Below are positions 18,084 to 25,665 of a stretch of 64,000 nt of DNA, piece by piece. Positions within the stretch are counted from its first letter, which is position 1, and each line of letters opens with the position of its first letter. Both the position numbers and the translations under genes were made by a program. Source of the DNA: Clostridium sp. (GTDB lineage: Bacteria > Bacillota > Clostridia > Clostridiales > Clostridiaceae); contig NZ_JAJFUC010000044.1 of assembly GCF_021372645.1 (NCBI RefSeq), positions 23,383 through 87,382 of the forward strand. Reading direction: 5' to 3'. The notes beneath the pieces are model-generated. The model made no database searches and was not told the origin of the DNA. It was given only the letters and a program-made list of their open reading frames with translations.

Positions 18084-18427
18084 ATATATACTGGTATTCA
18101 TTGTTTAATTTCAATGAAACTCATTTTAATGGTAATTTGTTAGTTGATGTGGTTCAAAATCCACCGTCCTCGAAAATTAATGAAAACTAACTATTGCAAA
18201 GGTAGTATTTACCTCATTGTGGCAATTAAGTCTTGAGTAGACAATAAACGCTCACTTACATAGTAATGGTTAAGCTATTACATGAAATTCATTATTCATA
18301 ATTTAAACTCTCTGCTTCTCTCTAAGAGGGGCAACTTCTCAAGAATAAAATATACTAGGGTATAGTTTAATGAACTCATACGAGGGCAGACAAGAACTAT
18401 AAACTAACATGAAAGGAAGAATACAAT
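18084..18427 (+). other. Noncoding leader of the head-gene block
   Basis: About 340 bases without a gene between a terminator and the scaffold gene. It must hold the promoter of the scaffold gene, but no clear -35/-10 pair could be chosen. It contains CCACCGTCCTCG (about 18160) in otherwise AT-rich DNA and a short CTCTCTAAGAG dyad near 18315. Confidence 0.45.
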
Positions 18428-18901
18428 ATGGAATTAAGCGAATTAAATTTATCAACTGAACAGTTAAGTGGGGTACAAGCTATACTTCAAAGTGAAACGG
18501 ATAAAGTGAGAACTAAATACAACAAAGAAATCAAAGAATTAAAAGAAAAATTACCTGTTGAAAAGACAGAAGCTGAAATAGCTTTAGAGGAAAGATTGAA
18601 AGTTCTCGAAGATAAGGAAAAAGCTATTGCAAAACAAGAACAATTAAATAGTTTGAGTAAACAATTATCCGATAAAGGAATTAATGGTGAACTTGCAAAG
18701 TATCTAAATATTAGTGAAGACACTAATTTAGACGAGATATTTAAAATGATAGTTGGTGATGGTAATAACACTTATAAACCAAGTAATCATCAAAACTCTA
18801 ATGGTGTAGTTACAAAAGAACAATTCAATCAAATGAGTTATGCCGAAAGGGTAAGTTTATATAACGCTGATATTGAACTTTATAACGCATTAAGTAAATA
18901 G
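18428..18901 (+). CDS. Capsid scaffolding protein
   Basis: Phage head scaffold of 157 residues. The N-terminal ~85 residues are charged and strongly helical (KVRTKYNKEIKELKEKLPVEK onward), giving a coiled coil. A flexible Asn/Ser/Gly linker follows near 118-127. The C-terminus VVTKEQFNQMSYAERVSLY with ELYNAL is the family-typical capsid-binding tail. Scaffold directly before the major capsid gene is the usual order. GAAAGGAAGA precedes the ATG. A terminator lies between this gene and the capsid gene, which is unusual. Confidence 0.85.
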   Translation: MELSELNLSTEQLSGVQAILQSETDKVRTKYNKEIKELKEKLPVEKTEAEIALEERLKVLEDKEKAIAKQEQLNSLSKQLSDKGINGELAKYLNISEDTNLDEIFKMIVGDGNNTYKPSNHQNSNGVVTKEQFNQMSYAERVSLYNADIELYNALSK

Positions 18902-18918
18902 TAAACGATTCATATATA

Positions 18919-18949
18919 GCTTAGGAAATTATTTTCCTAGGCTTTTTTT
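18919..18949 (+). terminator. Terminator/attenuator between scaffold and capsid genes
   Basis: GCTTAGGAAA, loop TTAT, TTTCCTAGGC (one G-T pair), then seven T residues. It ends 38 bases before the capsid start codon. Confidence 0.85.
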
Positions 18950-18987
18950 ATATGCAAAAAAACAAAAGAAGAAAGAAGGAATTTAAT

Positions 18988-19827
18988 ATGGCAAATACAA
19001 TTATAGTACCTGACGTTTATTCAGCTCTAGTAACTGAAAAAGTTAAAGGTAAAGTAAAAATCGCAAATATGGCAACAGTATTAGGAGAATTAACAGGCAA
19101 TGTTGGAGATACTGTTACTTTCCCAATGTTTAAGGCTTTAAGTGATGCAGAATTAATGGCAAAAGGTGATAAGATTACTTTAGAAGAACTTTCTCAAACA
19201 AGTACAGGAAAGAAAATTATGCAATACGGAAAAGGCGTGAAAATCTATGATGTTGATGATTTAACTGCATTAGGAAACTTCGTAGAAAACGCTAGTCTTC
19301 AACAATCTCGTATATTCGCTAAGGCTCTTGATAATGAAATGGTTAAAGATATTGATGCAAATGCAATATTAAAATCAAGTGTTGCAAACGCAAAAGCTAT
19401 TACAGAAGATGAATTAAACTTAGCTTTTCAAAACTTTGGTGATGAACAAGATAACAACGAGTTCGCAGGAATAGTTGTAAATTCTTTACTAGTACCAAGC
19501 TTCTATAAAATGGAAGGGTTTGTAAACGCTACAAAGACTTACGCTAAAGATGGCAATGGTAAGATTGAGAACGGAGTAATTGGTTATTTCAGAGGAAGTA
19601 TTCCAGTTATAGTTGCCGATTCTAATACTTATGATTCAACATTAAATGAAACTAAGACTTACATCATCAAGACTGGTTCTCTTGGTATTATGCCTAAGAG
19701 AAATGTATTAATTGAACTTGATAGAGATGCAAGTACAAAGTCAACAGACGTATACGCAGATATGATTTTTGCAGTAGGTCTAATCCAAAAAGACGGAGTT
19801 GTTATTGTAAGAAAAACAATAGCTTAG
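18988..19827 (+). CDS. Major capsid protein (HK97-like fold expected)
   Basis: Phage major capsid protein of 279 residues. It starts MANTIIVPDVYSALVTEKV and has TVLGELTGNVGDTVTFPMF, a pattern shared by N4-gp56/SPP1-type capsid proteins of Firmicutes phages. LDNEMVKDIDANAILKS forms the spine-helix region, and VIVADSNTYDST with KTYIIKTGSLGIMPKRNVLIELDRD is the typical C-terminal core ending. No N-terminal propeptide or protease gene is seen, consistent with a separate scaffold. The start at 18988 follows GAAGGAA; the frame is open upstream but only through the attenuator. The gene is separated from terminase and portal by ~4 kb of replication genes, an unusual order. Confidence 0.88.
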   Translation: MANTIIVPDVYSALVTEKVKGKVKIANMATVLGELTGNVGDTVTFPMFKALSDAELMAKGDKITLEELSQTSTGKKIMQYGKGVKIYDVDDLTALGNFVENASLQQSRIFAKALDNEMVKDIDANAILKSSVANAKAITEDELNLAFQNFGDEQDNNEFAGIVVNSLLVPSFYKMEGFVNATKTYAKDGNGKIENGVIGYFRGSIPVIVADSNTYDSTLNETKTYIIKTGSLGIMPKRNVLIELDRDASTKSTDVYADMIFAVGLIQKDGVVIVRKTIA

Positions 19828-19832
19828 TTTTA

Positions 19833-19866
19833 AAGGACAGGGTGAATAGCTCTGTCTCTTTTTTAA
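19833..19866 (+). terminator. Terminator after the capsid gene
   Basis: GGACAG and CTGTCT arms around a short loop, followed by a T run. Confidence 0.7.
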
Positions 19867-19910
19867 GTTACCTAAAGTAATAGAAATAAAATAGGAAAGG
19901 AATGAGAATT

Positions 19911-20159
19911 ATGACAATGAGGGAAAGAATAAGATACACCAGAGCCATTTATAACTTAACTCAACTTGATGTAGCTAAAGCGTTAGGGACAAGTAAACAA
20001 TACATCACACAAATAGAGAAGAATAGAAACTTAGTTAGTGATGAAAAATTAGAAGAGATTTACAAAATTACTGTTAAAATTGGGGAAGCCAATAAACAAG
20101 GAAGAATGGAAGACGTATTAGAAGACCTAATTAAAAATAGAAAAGAAGAACAAGAATAG
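19911..20159 (+). CDS. XRE-family HTH regulator
   Basis: A DNA-binding protein of 82 residues from the chosen start. Residues ~3-60 form a classical XRE helix-turn-helix (RERIRYTRAIYNLTQLDVAKALGTSKQYITQIEKNR). The C-terminus is acidic and helical (QGRMEDVLEDLIKNRKEEQE). Several ATGs are possible (19902, 19911, 19917); 19911 is chosen for its distance from GGAAAGG. It follows the capsid terminator and precedes the replication block, so it may control the replication/packaging genes. Confidence 0.8.
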   Translation: MTMRERIRYTRAIYNLTQLDVAKALGTSKQYITQIEKNRNLVSDEKLEEIYKITVKIGEANKQGRMEDVLEDLIKNRKEEQE

Positions 20160-20265
20160 AGAGGTAGGTGAATTAATTAATTTAGCTATCTTTCTTATAC
20201 ATTATTGTGAAGAAAGAACAAAACATTATTATTAACAAAAAAGATATTAGATTAATTATCTAATT

Positions 20266-21153
20266 ATGATGCATGAATTAAAAGAACTAATGCCTAAATG
20301 GTGCGAAGACAATAATACAAAGTATTCTCTATTACTAAGTGATGATATTGATTCGTTTATGTGTTCAATAATTGAAAAGGAATTATTTAATAGAGAAATA
20401 AACTATTTTTTAGATGTAAATTATGAAAAAGCTAATTGGAATAGCTATGGTAAACAAATGTTATATGGAACTAATGATAATTTGGATTGGAACAATATTA
20501 TAGGTTTGGATATGGCTCTTGAGGGAGAAATAAAATGTTGGGATAATCATGTTGTAAAAAAAGATAAGTCAGATAAAGTAAATCCTAATAGTGCAAACTT
20601 GAACGCTATTACTAATATATCATCTAGTAATTACACAGATAAATTTATAGTGAGTAGTTTTATAACTATGTTGAGTTATTATGATTATGATATTACCACA
20701 TGGGACAAAGACCAACTAGCTGTTTTATGTGCGATTGATGGGGTATATCACCCATTTATTAATCCAAGCTTTAAGGAAAAGGGAAGAAAGAACTTAGCTA
20801 TCTTAGAATATGAATTTTTAGCTGATTTCATAGAAGAGAATTTAAGTTACATTATTTATGTAGAAAATCAATTGAATTTGAAATACGGCAAGATATGGGT
20901 AAATGAAGAAGGATATTTAGAAACTAATATAGATTTATTAGGACTAGAATTAATATTTAGTGATATCTTTAAAACTTCATTTAATTTGTCAGATCTGCGA
21001 TTTAGAGAATTAAAAAGCTACAAAAGTAAGTATGTAAATTTTGAGGGTAAGAATAGTAAATACAATAAAGATATTTTAAATGTAAAAGATAGAATGATTA
21101 ATTTCGCTTTGACTTATAAATCAAAAGGAATTGTCAGTTATAACATGGATTAA
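20266..21153 (+). CDS. Divergent DHH-like phosphoesterase candidate
   Basis: Protein of 295 residues with no close family I can name. Its acidic motifs fall in the order of DHH-superfamily phosphoesterases: SDDIDS at 25-30 (motif I, Asp26/27/29), GLDMAL at 80-85 (motif II, Asp82), CWDNHV at 91-96 (motif III, DNH in place of DHH) and CAIDGV at 155-160 (motif IV, Asp158). The C-terminal 130 residues are not recognised. DHH proteins include RecJ exonucleases, nanoRNases and cyclic-dinucleotide hydrolases. In a satellite such an enzyme could serve replication or counter a nucleotide-signalling defence; both are inference. The ATG has no good ribosome site. It begins the replication block. Confidence 0.5.
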   Translation: MMHELKELMPKWCEDNNTKYSLLLSDDIDSFMCSIIEKELFNREINYFLDVNYEKANWNSYGKQMLYGTNDNLDWNNIIGLDMALEGEIKCWDNHVVKKDKSDKVNPNSANLNAITNISSSNYTDKFIVSSFITMLSYYDYDITTWDKDQLAVLCAIDGVYHPFINPSFKEKGRKNLAILEYEFLADFIEENLSYIIYVENQLNLKYGKIWVNEEGYLETNIDLLGLELIFSDIFKTSFNLSDLRFRELKSYKSKYVNFEGKNSKYNKDILNVKDRMINFALTYKSKGIVSYNMD

Positions 21154-21191
21154 AAGAAAAAAATCAAAAGAAGAAAGACGAGGAAATTAGA

Positions 21192-21896
21192 ATGATAATA
21201 ATTAAGTTTAGAGAGAACAAGAAACATCGAGGAGATGGGAAGTATTATATTTATGAAAGAAAATCATTTAGAGTTGATGGGAAGGTAAAGAAGAAAGATA
21301 TATATTTGAAGAGTATTGACCAAAAACAGTTTCATGCAGAAGATTGCCTTATTTATACAAGACGAGATGGAACACTATTCCATTTTGAGTTTCCAGAAGA
21401 ACTAAAGGAAGAGTTGTATAAAGCCGTAGAAAGACGAAAAGTGAAAGAACAAAATAAAATCCAAGAGAGATTAAATTGGTTATCCGATGAAGGGTTCATC
21501 ACAGAGGATAATTACAAAATATATGAAGCTGGAATAGAAGGCAAGTTATGGACTAATAAGGAAGAGTTCTACAAAGATGAATTATTCAATTCTAAAGTCG
21601 TAATGTCTAATCTAAAATATTTCCGTAGAGGGTGTAGAAATAAAGAAGAAGACGATATAAGACATGAAGCTATAATGGAAGAATATAGAAGAATAATAGA
21701 ACAAAAACAACTAGAACAAGATATTGCCGATAAACGTATGGCTATTGATAAAGAACAAGCTTCTATCAAAGAAGAAAAAGCTAAGATTGAAGAAATGGAA
21801 GAAGGACTTGAAAGACTTATGAAAAAGAGTGAGTTATGTGAAAGAATCGACAAAGTGATTATAATGATAGAAGAATTGGAGAAAATGTGTAAATAG
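21192..21896 (+). CDS. Uncharacterised coiled-coil protein
   Basis: Protein of 234 residues, not recognised. Residues 1-70 are basic and beta-like (KFRENKKHRGDGKYYIYERKS), 75-150 mixed, and 155-232 a long Glu/Lys-rich coiled coil (QDIADKRMAIDKEQASIKEE onward). GACGAGGAAATTAGA before its ATG recurs almost exactly before the gene at 22101. Its stop overlaps the first base of the inverted-repeat cluster at 21897. The position between a DHH-like protein and a Rep-like protein suggests a replication or DNA-handling role, but no motif proves it. Confidence 0.6.
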   Translation: MIIIKFRENKKHRGDGKYYIYERKSFRVDGKVKKKDIYLKSIDQKQFHAEDCLIYTRRDGTLFHFEFPEELKEELYKAVERRKVKEQNKIQERLNWLSDEGFITEDNYKIYEAGIEGKLWTNKEEFYKDELFNSKVVMSNLKYFRRGCRNKEEDDIRHEAIMEEYRRIIEQKQLEQDIADKRMAIDKEQASIKEEKAKIEEMEEGLERLMKKSELCERIDKVIIMIEELEKMCK

Positions 21897-22067
21897 TGTG
21901 GAGGGTACGAAAAGGTGATTTGTCCATAATCATACCCACCACAAAAAATAATACAACTTGTGGTGGGTACATTTGTACAAGCGTATGGACATTCATACCC
22001 ACCACACGAAGAAGAATAATTGTGGAGGGTATAGAAGAGAACAAAGTTCCGAAATGTACCCTCCACA
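21897..22067. repeat. Three inverted-repeat modules with 62-bp period, possible replication origin
   Basis: Six copies of an 11-bp motif TGTGG(A/T)GGGTA in alternating orientation: plus at 21897, 21959 and 22021; minus at 21933-21943, 21996-22006 and 22057-22067. Plus copies are exactly 62 bp apart, near six helical turns, so equivalent copies face the same side. Each plus/minus pair can fold into an 11-pair hairpin; the first has one mismatch. The cluster lies about 250 bases before the Rep-like gene. An iteron-type origin is the favoured reading; an operator or RNA hairpin series is possible. A reading frame crosses the region (21896-22099) but looks accidental. Confidence 0.8.
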
Positions 22068-22100
22068 AAATACTAAAGAAGAAAGACGAGGGAAATTAGA

Positions 22101-22301
22101 ATGAATAAAGAAATTACTTATGAAAATAGAATAGTTAGGTCATATATAGATGCAGACAAATTAATGAAGTTGGGGTTTATATGTTTAGGGATAGAAACCA
22201 ATATACAAGATAGTACCAAATTAATATTTTGGTTCAAAAATACTAGAGAATTAAACAAGGCTTTACAAGAAATCAGTAATAGCTTTAAAACTAAAGAATA
22301 G
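22101..22301 (+). CDS. Small uncharacterised protein
   Basis: A 66-residue protein with ribosome site GACGAGGG. The sequence (ENRIVRSYIDADKLMKLGFICLGIE) suggests a small alpha/beta fold without membrane segments or cysteine clusters. It precedes the Rep-like gene by 18 bases and is probably cotranscribed with it. Not recognised. Confidence 0.6.
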   Translation: MNKEITYENRIVRSYIDADKLMKLGFICLGIETNIQDSTKLIFWFKNTRELNKALQEISNSFKTKE

Positions 22302-22319
22302 GATAAATGGTGAAAACGA

Positions 22320-23162
22320 ATGAGGAAACAATATAATGATAATTACAGTAGAATACCAAACAAATTATTTTACATGAAAAACGATGAAGAAGAAAGAGAA
22401 GAAGAAATAGAATATATAAAGGAAGGAACTATAATGGAAGTAGTAGGAGATAATAAAGTAATACTAATATTGCATGAATTATATTTAGGTAGCGACTTTA
22501 GATTCAAATGTTATAGAACTATAGATAGCTTACTTGAGGATATTGGTTATAAGTTAGATAAAGATAATAGAAGAGCCGTAAAGGATATATTATTAAAACT
22601 AAGAGAAATTGGATATATCAATTTTGAAGGAACTGAAACTTCAATCAAATCAACAACATTACTAAAAATTGATGTAAGTAAATTGAAGGAAGAAACAAAG
22701 GATAATTTCGTTGAGTTGGCTCAATGTGAGATTGACAAGATAATGGAATTAGAATGTGATTTAAGAACTAAGATGGGAATGTTAAAATTCTACTTATATC
22801 TAAAGGCTAGGGTATATAAGAGAAAACTAACAAGTGAAGATACTTATTTAGATAGAAGAGCTGATGCAAAGGCAGAAGCTACTTGGCAATCATTTGATTT
22901 TATTCACAAATGGACAGGCATCAAAGATGAACAAGCTAGTAAATATGTAGATATGTTAGTTGAATTGGATATGATAACGGTTTATAAAAGTAAATATAAG
23001 TTCAAAGAAAAAGATAAGGACTTATGGAAAGACTTCTCCAATATATATGTTATTAATAATTTACAAGCGAGTGTAGACGATATTAATGAAGAAATCAAAC
23101 TTTGTGTAAAACAATATAGCCATATACTAGAAAAAAGGGGTTGTAGTATCATACACATTTAA
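22320..23162 (+). CDS. Replication-initiator-like winged-helix protein
   Basis: Protein of 280 residues with two likely winged-helix segments, about residues 45-110 (VILILHELYLGSDF; TIDSLLEDIGYKLDKDNRRAVKDILLKLREIGYINF) and about 150-250 (KWTGIKDEQASKYVDMLVELDMITVYKSKYKF). This two-winged-helix layout occurs in plasmid/phage RepA-type initiators and DnaD-like proteins. The inverted-repeat array just upstream supports an initiator role. No Walker motif or polymerase motif is present, so the element would use host polymerase. Identification is from pattern and context, not from a clear family match. The start is ATG 22320, where GGTGAAAACGA provides a weak ribosome site. Confidence 0.55.
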   Translation: MRKQYNDNYSRIPNKLFYMKNDEEEREEEIEYIKEGTIMEVVGDNKVILILHELYLGSDFRFKCYRTIDSLLEDIGYKLDKDNRRAVKDILLKLREIGYINFEGTETSIKSTTLLKIDVSKLKEETKDNFVELAQCEIDKIMELECDLRTKMGMLKFYLYLKARVYKRKLTSEDTYLDRRADAKAEATWQSFDFIHKWTGIKDEQASKYVDMLVELDMITVYKSKYKFKEKDKDLWKDFSNIYVINNLQASVDDINEEIKLCVKQYSHILEKRGCSIIHI

Positions 23163-23185
23163 AGTGAGTAATAGACTAATTCCGA

Positions 23186-23262
23186 TAGTCCCCTTTACCG
23201 AGGGGGTCTAAAAGTTGGATATGAGAATTTAGTCCCCTCAACTGAAGGGGTCTCAGGGGGTA
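23186..23262. repeat. Two similar GC-rich dyads, candidate cos/packaging site
   Basis: AGTCCCCT-(6)-AGGGGGTCT at 23187 and AGTCCCCT-(6)-AAGGGGTCT at 23231 form two near-identical imperfect dyads 44 bp apart, followed by CAGGGGG. They are a GC-rich island in AT-rich DNA, between the Rep-like gene and the terminase genes, where cos or terminase-binding sites are often found. Not proven. Confidence 0.5.
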
Positions 23263-23356
23263 CAGTTAATAGAAGAACCTATTTTAGTAAAAGTAAAATA
23301 ATCTTTGATTGCATGAACAAGTTCACGCAAAGCTTGTTGAAGCGTTGGAGTTGAAA

Positions 23357-23388
23357 GAAGCGTTGGTAATTGCACCTTCGCTTTTTTT
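23357..23388 (+). terminator. Terminator upstream of the terminase operon
   Basis: AAGCG and CGCTT arms with an inner GGT/ACC pairing, then a seven-T run. It ends the replication transcript. Confidence 0.7.
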
Positions 23389-23424
23389 ATGCAATAAATT
23401 AGAAATTAAGAAGGAGTGATTTGA

Positions 23425-23670
23425 ATGTTAAATATAGGAATAATGGTTTTAATATGTGGAATTTTACTTGAAGAAATGAGGATAGCTAATTATAAGGATA
23501 AGCTTATCCAAAGTGAGGAAAATAGAAAACGCAACAATGAATTTATGGAAATACAAGAGAGGATAATGGTTGAATCAGCTAAGTTGGGTGAAAGAATGAA
23601 GATATCAAGTGAACAAAGACAAAGAACTTATGAAGAAATAATGGAGGTGATAGAATGTCAAGAAAAGTAG
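23425..23670 (+). CDS. Small membrane-anchored protein
   Basis: An 81-residue protein. Residues 3-16 (NIGIMVLICGILLE) form a short hydrophobic segment, followed by a charged helix to the C-terminus with no predicted domain. Its end overlaps the small-terminase start by 16 bases, so the two are translationally linked. AGGAGTGA precedes the ATG. Function unknown. Confidence 0.6.
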   Translation: MLNIGIMVLICGILLEEMRIANYKDKLIQSEENRKRNNEFMEIQERIMVESAKLGERMKISSEQRQRTYEEIMEVIECQEK

Positions 23671-24044
23671 TTAATTTACAAGATAATGTACAGGATATTT
23701 TAGAAAATAAAAAGCTTTGGTATTTTATCAAATGGTATATAAATGGTCAAAAGCTAGAGGAATGGAAAAGTGTTCAAACTTCAATTGGAATATCTCAAAC
23801 TAGTGATTGGGCTGTTAAAACATATTTTGAAAGAGAAGATGTTCAAAGAGCCATGATTGAGATTACTAAGTTAAACAAGGATTTTAATTTGGTTCAGATA
23901 TATAATGCAATGTTAAAGCTTGCATTAGAAGGTGATAAGAGTGCAGCTGATTGGATTATGAAGTTTAGTGGAAGTGATTTCTTCGAAGCTAAATCATCTG
24001 CATTAGATGATTTGATTGGAGGATTGAACTTAGATGATGAATAG
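23655..24044 (+). CDS. terS: Small terminase subunit
   Basis: DNA-recognition subunit of the packaging motor, 129 residues. Helical N-terminus with an HTH-like part (YINGQKLEEWKSVQTSIGISQTSDWAVKTYF), a central oligomerisation part and the acidic C-terminus SALDDLIGGLNLDDE. Identification rests on position directly before and overlapping the large terminase, size and overall pattern. It would recognise the element's own pac or cos site. Confidence 0.75.
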   Translation: MSRKVVNLQDNVQDILENKKLWYFIKWYINGQKLEEWKSVQTSIGISQTSDWAVKTYFEREDVQRAMIEITKLNKDFNLVQIYNAMLKLALEGDKSAADWIMKFSGSDFFEAKSSALDDLIGGLNLDDE

Positions 24045-25599
24045 AGACGAGAAATTTATGAGGGTGTGGAATAATCCTGTATTATTTATACAAAACTTTT
24101 TAAAGATTACTGATAAGAATGGTAAGCTAGTGCCATTTATTTTAAATCCAATGCAAAAAGATTTCATTAAGAATTTAGATAGTTACAATATAATATTAAA
24201 GGCTCGTCAGGGTGGAATGAGCGTGGCTATATGTGGACTAGCTATTTACTATGCAGTAACTATTCCTAATTCAACTTGCATGATGTTATCTCATAATGAT
24301 GAATCTACAAGGGCAATATTCAATAAGCTTAAAGCTATTTATAATAGTTTGCCAAGTGGTATTAAACCTAAATTAGTAAAAAATAACAGAGCCGAACTGC
24401 AATTGCAAAATGGTTCTATAATATCATGTTCAACTATGGGGCATACAGATAAATCAAGAGGTAACACCTTAAAATTATGTCATATATCTGAATTTGCATT
24501 TGTTCAATCAGATGTAGCTACAAAACAATTATTGGCTATTGAACAAGCTATTCAAGCTAATGGTCACTTAATCATAGAATCAACGGCTAATGGATTAAAC
24601 CATTATAATATCTTGTATAACAAATCTAAGAATAATGAAAACTCATATAAAGGATTCTTTTACAATTATATTGATACATCATGTATGTTCTTAGATGAAT
24701 ATGAGAAGTTCAAGAAGATATTTAATAATATTAATGGTCATGAATTTGGCGAAAAGGATTTAACGGAAGAAGAAAGAGAATTATTAAAAATTGAAGGAAT
24801 GACTTTAGATATTATATGTTGGAGAAGGCTCAAGATTCAAAATAGTTCAATTGACCAATTTAATCAAGAGTTTCCATTAACAGATGCAATGGCATTTATC
24901 ACAAGTGGTAATAGCGTGTTTGATAATGAAAGGATAACCAATGTATTAAGTGTATTACAATTGCAAAAAGAAAAGTTTATAAAGAAAACAGATATTGAGG
25001 ATTTACCAAGTATTTTAAAACAATACTATGGTAGGTCTTTTTTTATGTACCAAAAACCTAAAGTTGGGGAAAAATATTACATTGGTGTGGATAGTTCGGA
25101 GGGTGTTGGTAAAGACTCAAGTACGTGTGTTGTTCTTAACAAAGATGGTGAAGAGGTTGCAATGTTCAAGGATAACAAGATTAAACCTTATGTGTTCGCA
25201 GAGTTTGTAAATGAGTTAGGTCATTATTATAACAAGGCTCTTTTAGTTGTGGAAAAAGCTAGTGGAGGGCATAGCGTTATTGAGAGATTGAGATACACAT
25301 TCAAATACATGAACATGAGTAAATACAAATCTTATGATGAATTTATGAAGGTCAGATACACAGTTGGATTTGATACTAATTCAAAAACCAAAGGTATTAT
25401 AATCAACGACCTTAGAGAAATGTTTGAAACAAATCAAATATTATTACATTCGGCTGAAACATTGGAAGAAATGAAGGTGTTTGAGGTTAAAGATAACGGC
25501 TCTATGGGTGCAATGGGAGGATTCCATGATGATTTAGTTATTGCAACTGCATTAGCTTTAGCTGGTTTGAAGAGTGGTCAGAATTATAAATGGTTATAG
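24034..25599 (+). CDS. terL: Large terminase subunit
   Basis: ATPase-nuclease that pumps DNA into the prohead, 521 residues, full length. The ATPase domain has LKARQGGMS (residues 55-63, Walker A variant of terminases), followed by MMLSHNDESTRAIF, the LCHISEFAF stretch for Walker B and LIIESTANGLN as the coupling motif. The nuclease domain starts with YIGVDSSEGVGKDSST (metal-binding Asp near residue 352) and ends with the acidic GGFHDDLVIATALAL motif. This belongs to the Terminase_6/SPP1-like group. The start codon ATGATG overlaps the small-subunit stop. Confidence 0.93.
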   Translation: MMNRDEKFMRVWNNPVLFIQNFLKITDKNGKLVPFILNPMQKDFIKNLDSYNIILKARQGGMSVAICGLAIYYAVTIPNSTCMMLSHNDESTRAIFNKLKAIYNSLPSGIKPKLVKNNRAELQLQNGSIISCSTMGHTDKSRGNTLKLCHISEFAFVQSDVATKQLLAIEQAIQANGHLIIESTANGLNHYNILYNKSKNNENSYKGFFYNYIDTSCMFLDEYEKFKKIFNNINGHEFGEKDLTEEERELLKIEGMTLDIICWRRLKIQNSSIDQFNQEFPLTDAMAFITSGNSVFDNERITNVLSVLQLQKEKFIKKTDIEDLPSILKQYYGRSFFMYQKPKVGEKYYIGVDSSEGVGKDSSTCVVLNKDGEEVAMFKDNKIKPYVFAEFVNELGHYYNKALLVVEKASGGHSVIERLRYTFKYMNMSKYKSYDEFMKVRYTVGFDTNSKTKGIIINDLREMFETNQILLHSAETLEEMKVFEVKDNGSMGAMGGFHDDLVIATALALAGLKSGQNYKWL

Positions 25600-25665
25600 A
25601 AAATCAAATCCGACAATGTCGGACTTGAAAACTCAAAAGGATAAAAAGAAAGGAATGATTTACTA

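Noticed and set aside
21569-22068. Minus-strand frames opposite the coiled-coil gene and repeat cluster
   Set aside because: Ser-rich composition is the complement of a Glu/Lys-rich coiled coil; no ribosome site.
21896-22099. 67-codon frame from GTG across the inverted-repeat cluster
   Set aside because: It overlaps the previous stop, has no separate ribosome site, and its composition (repeated CGGY/PTT) comes from the repeats. The DNA structure explains it better than a protein.
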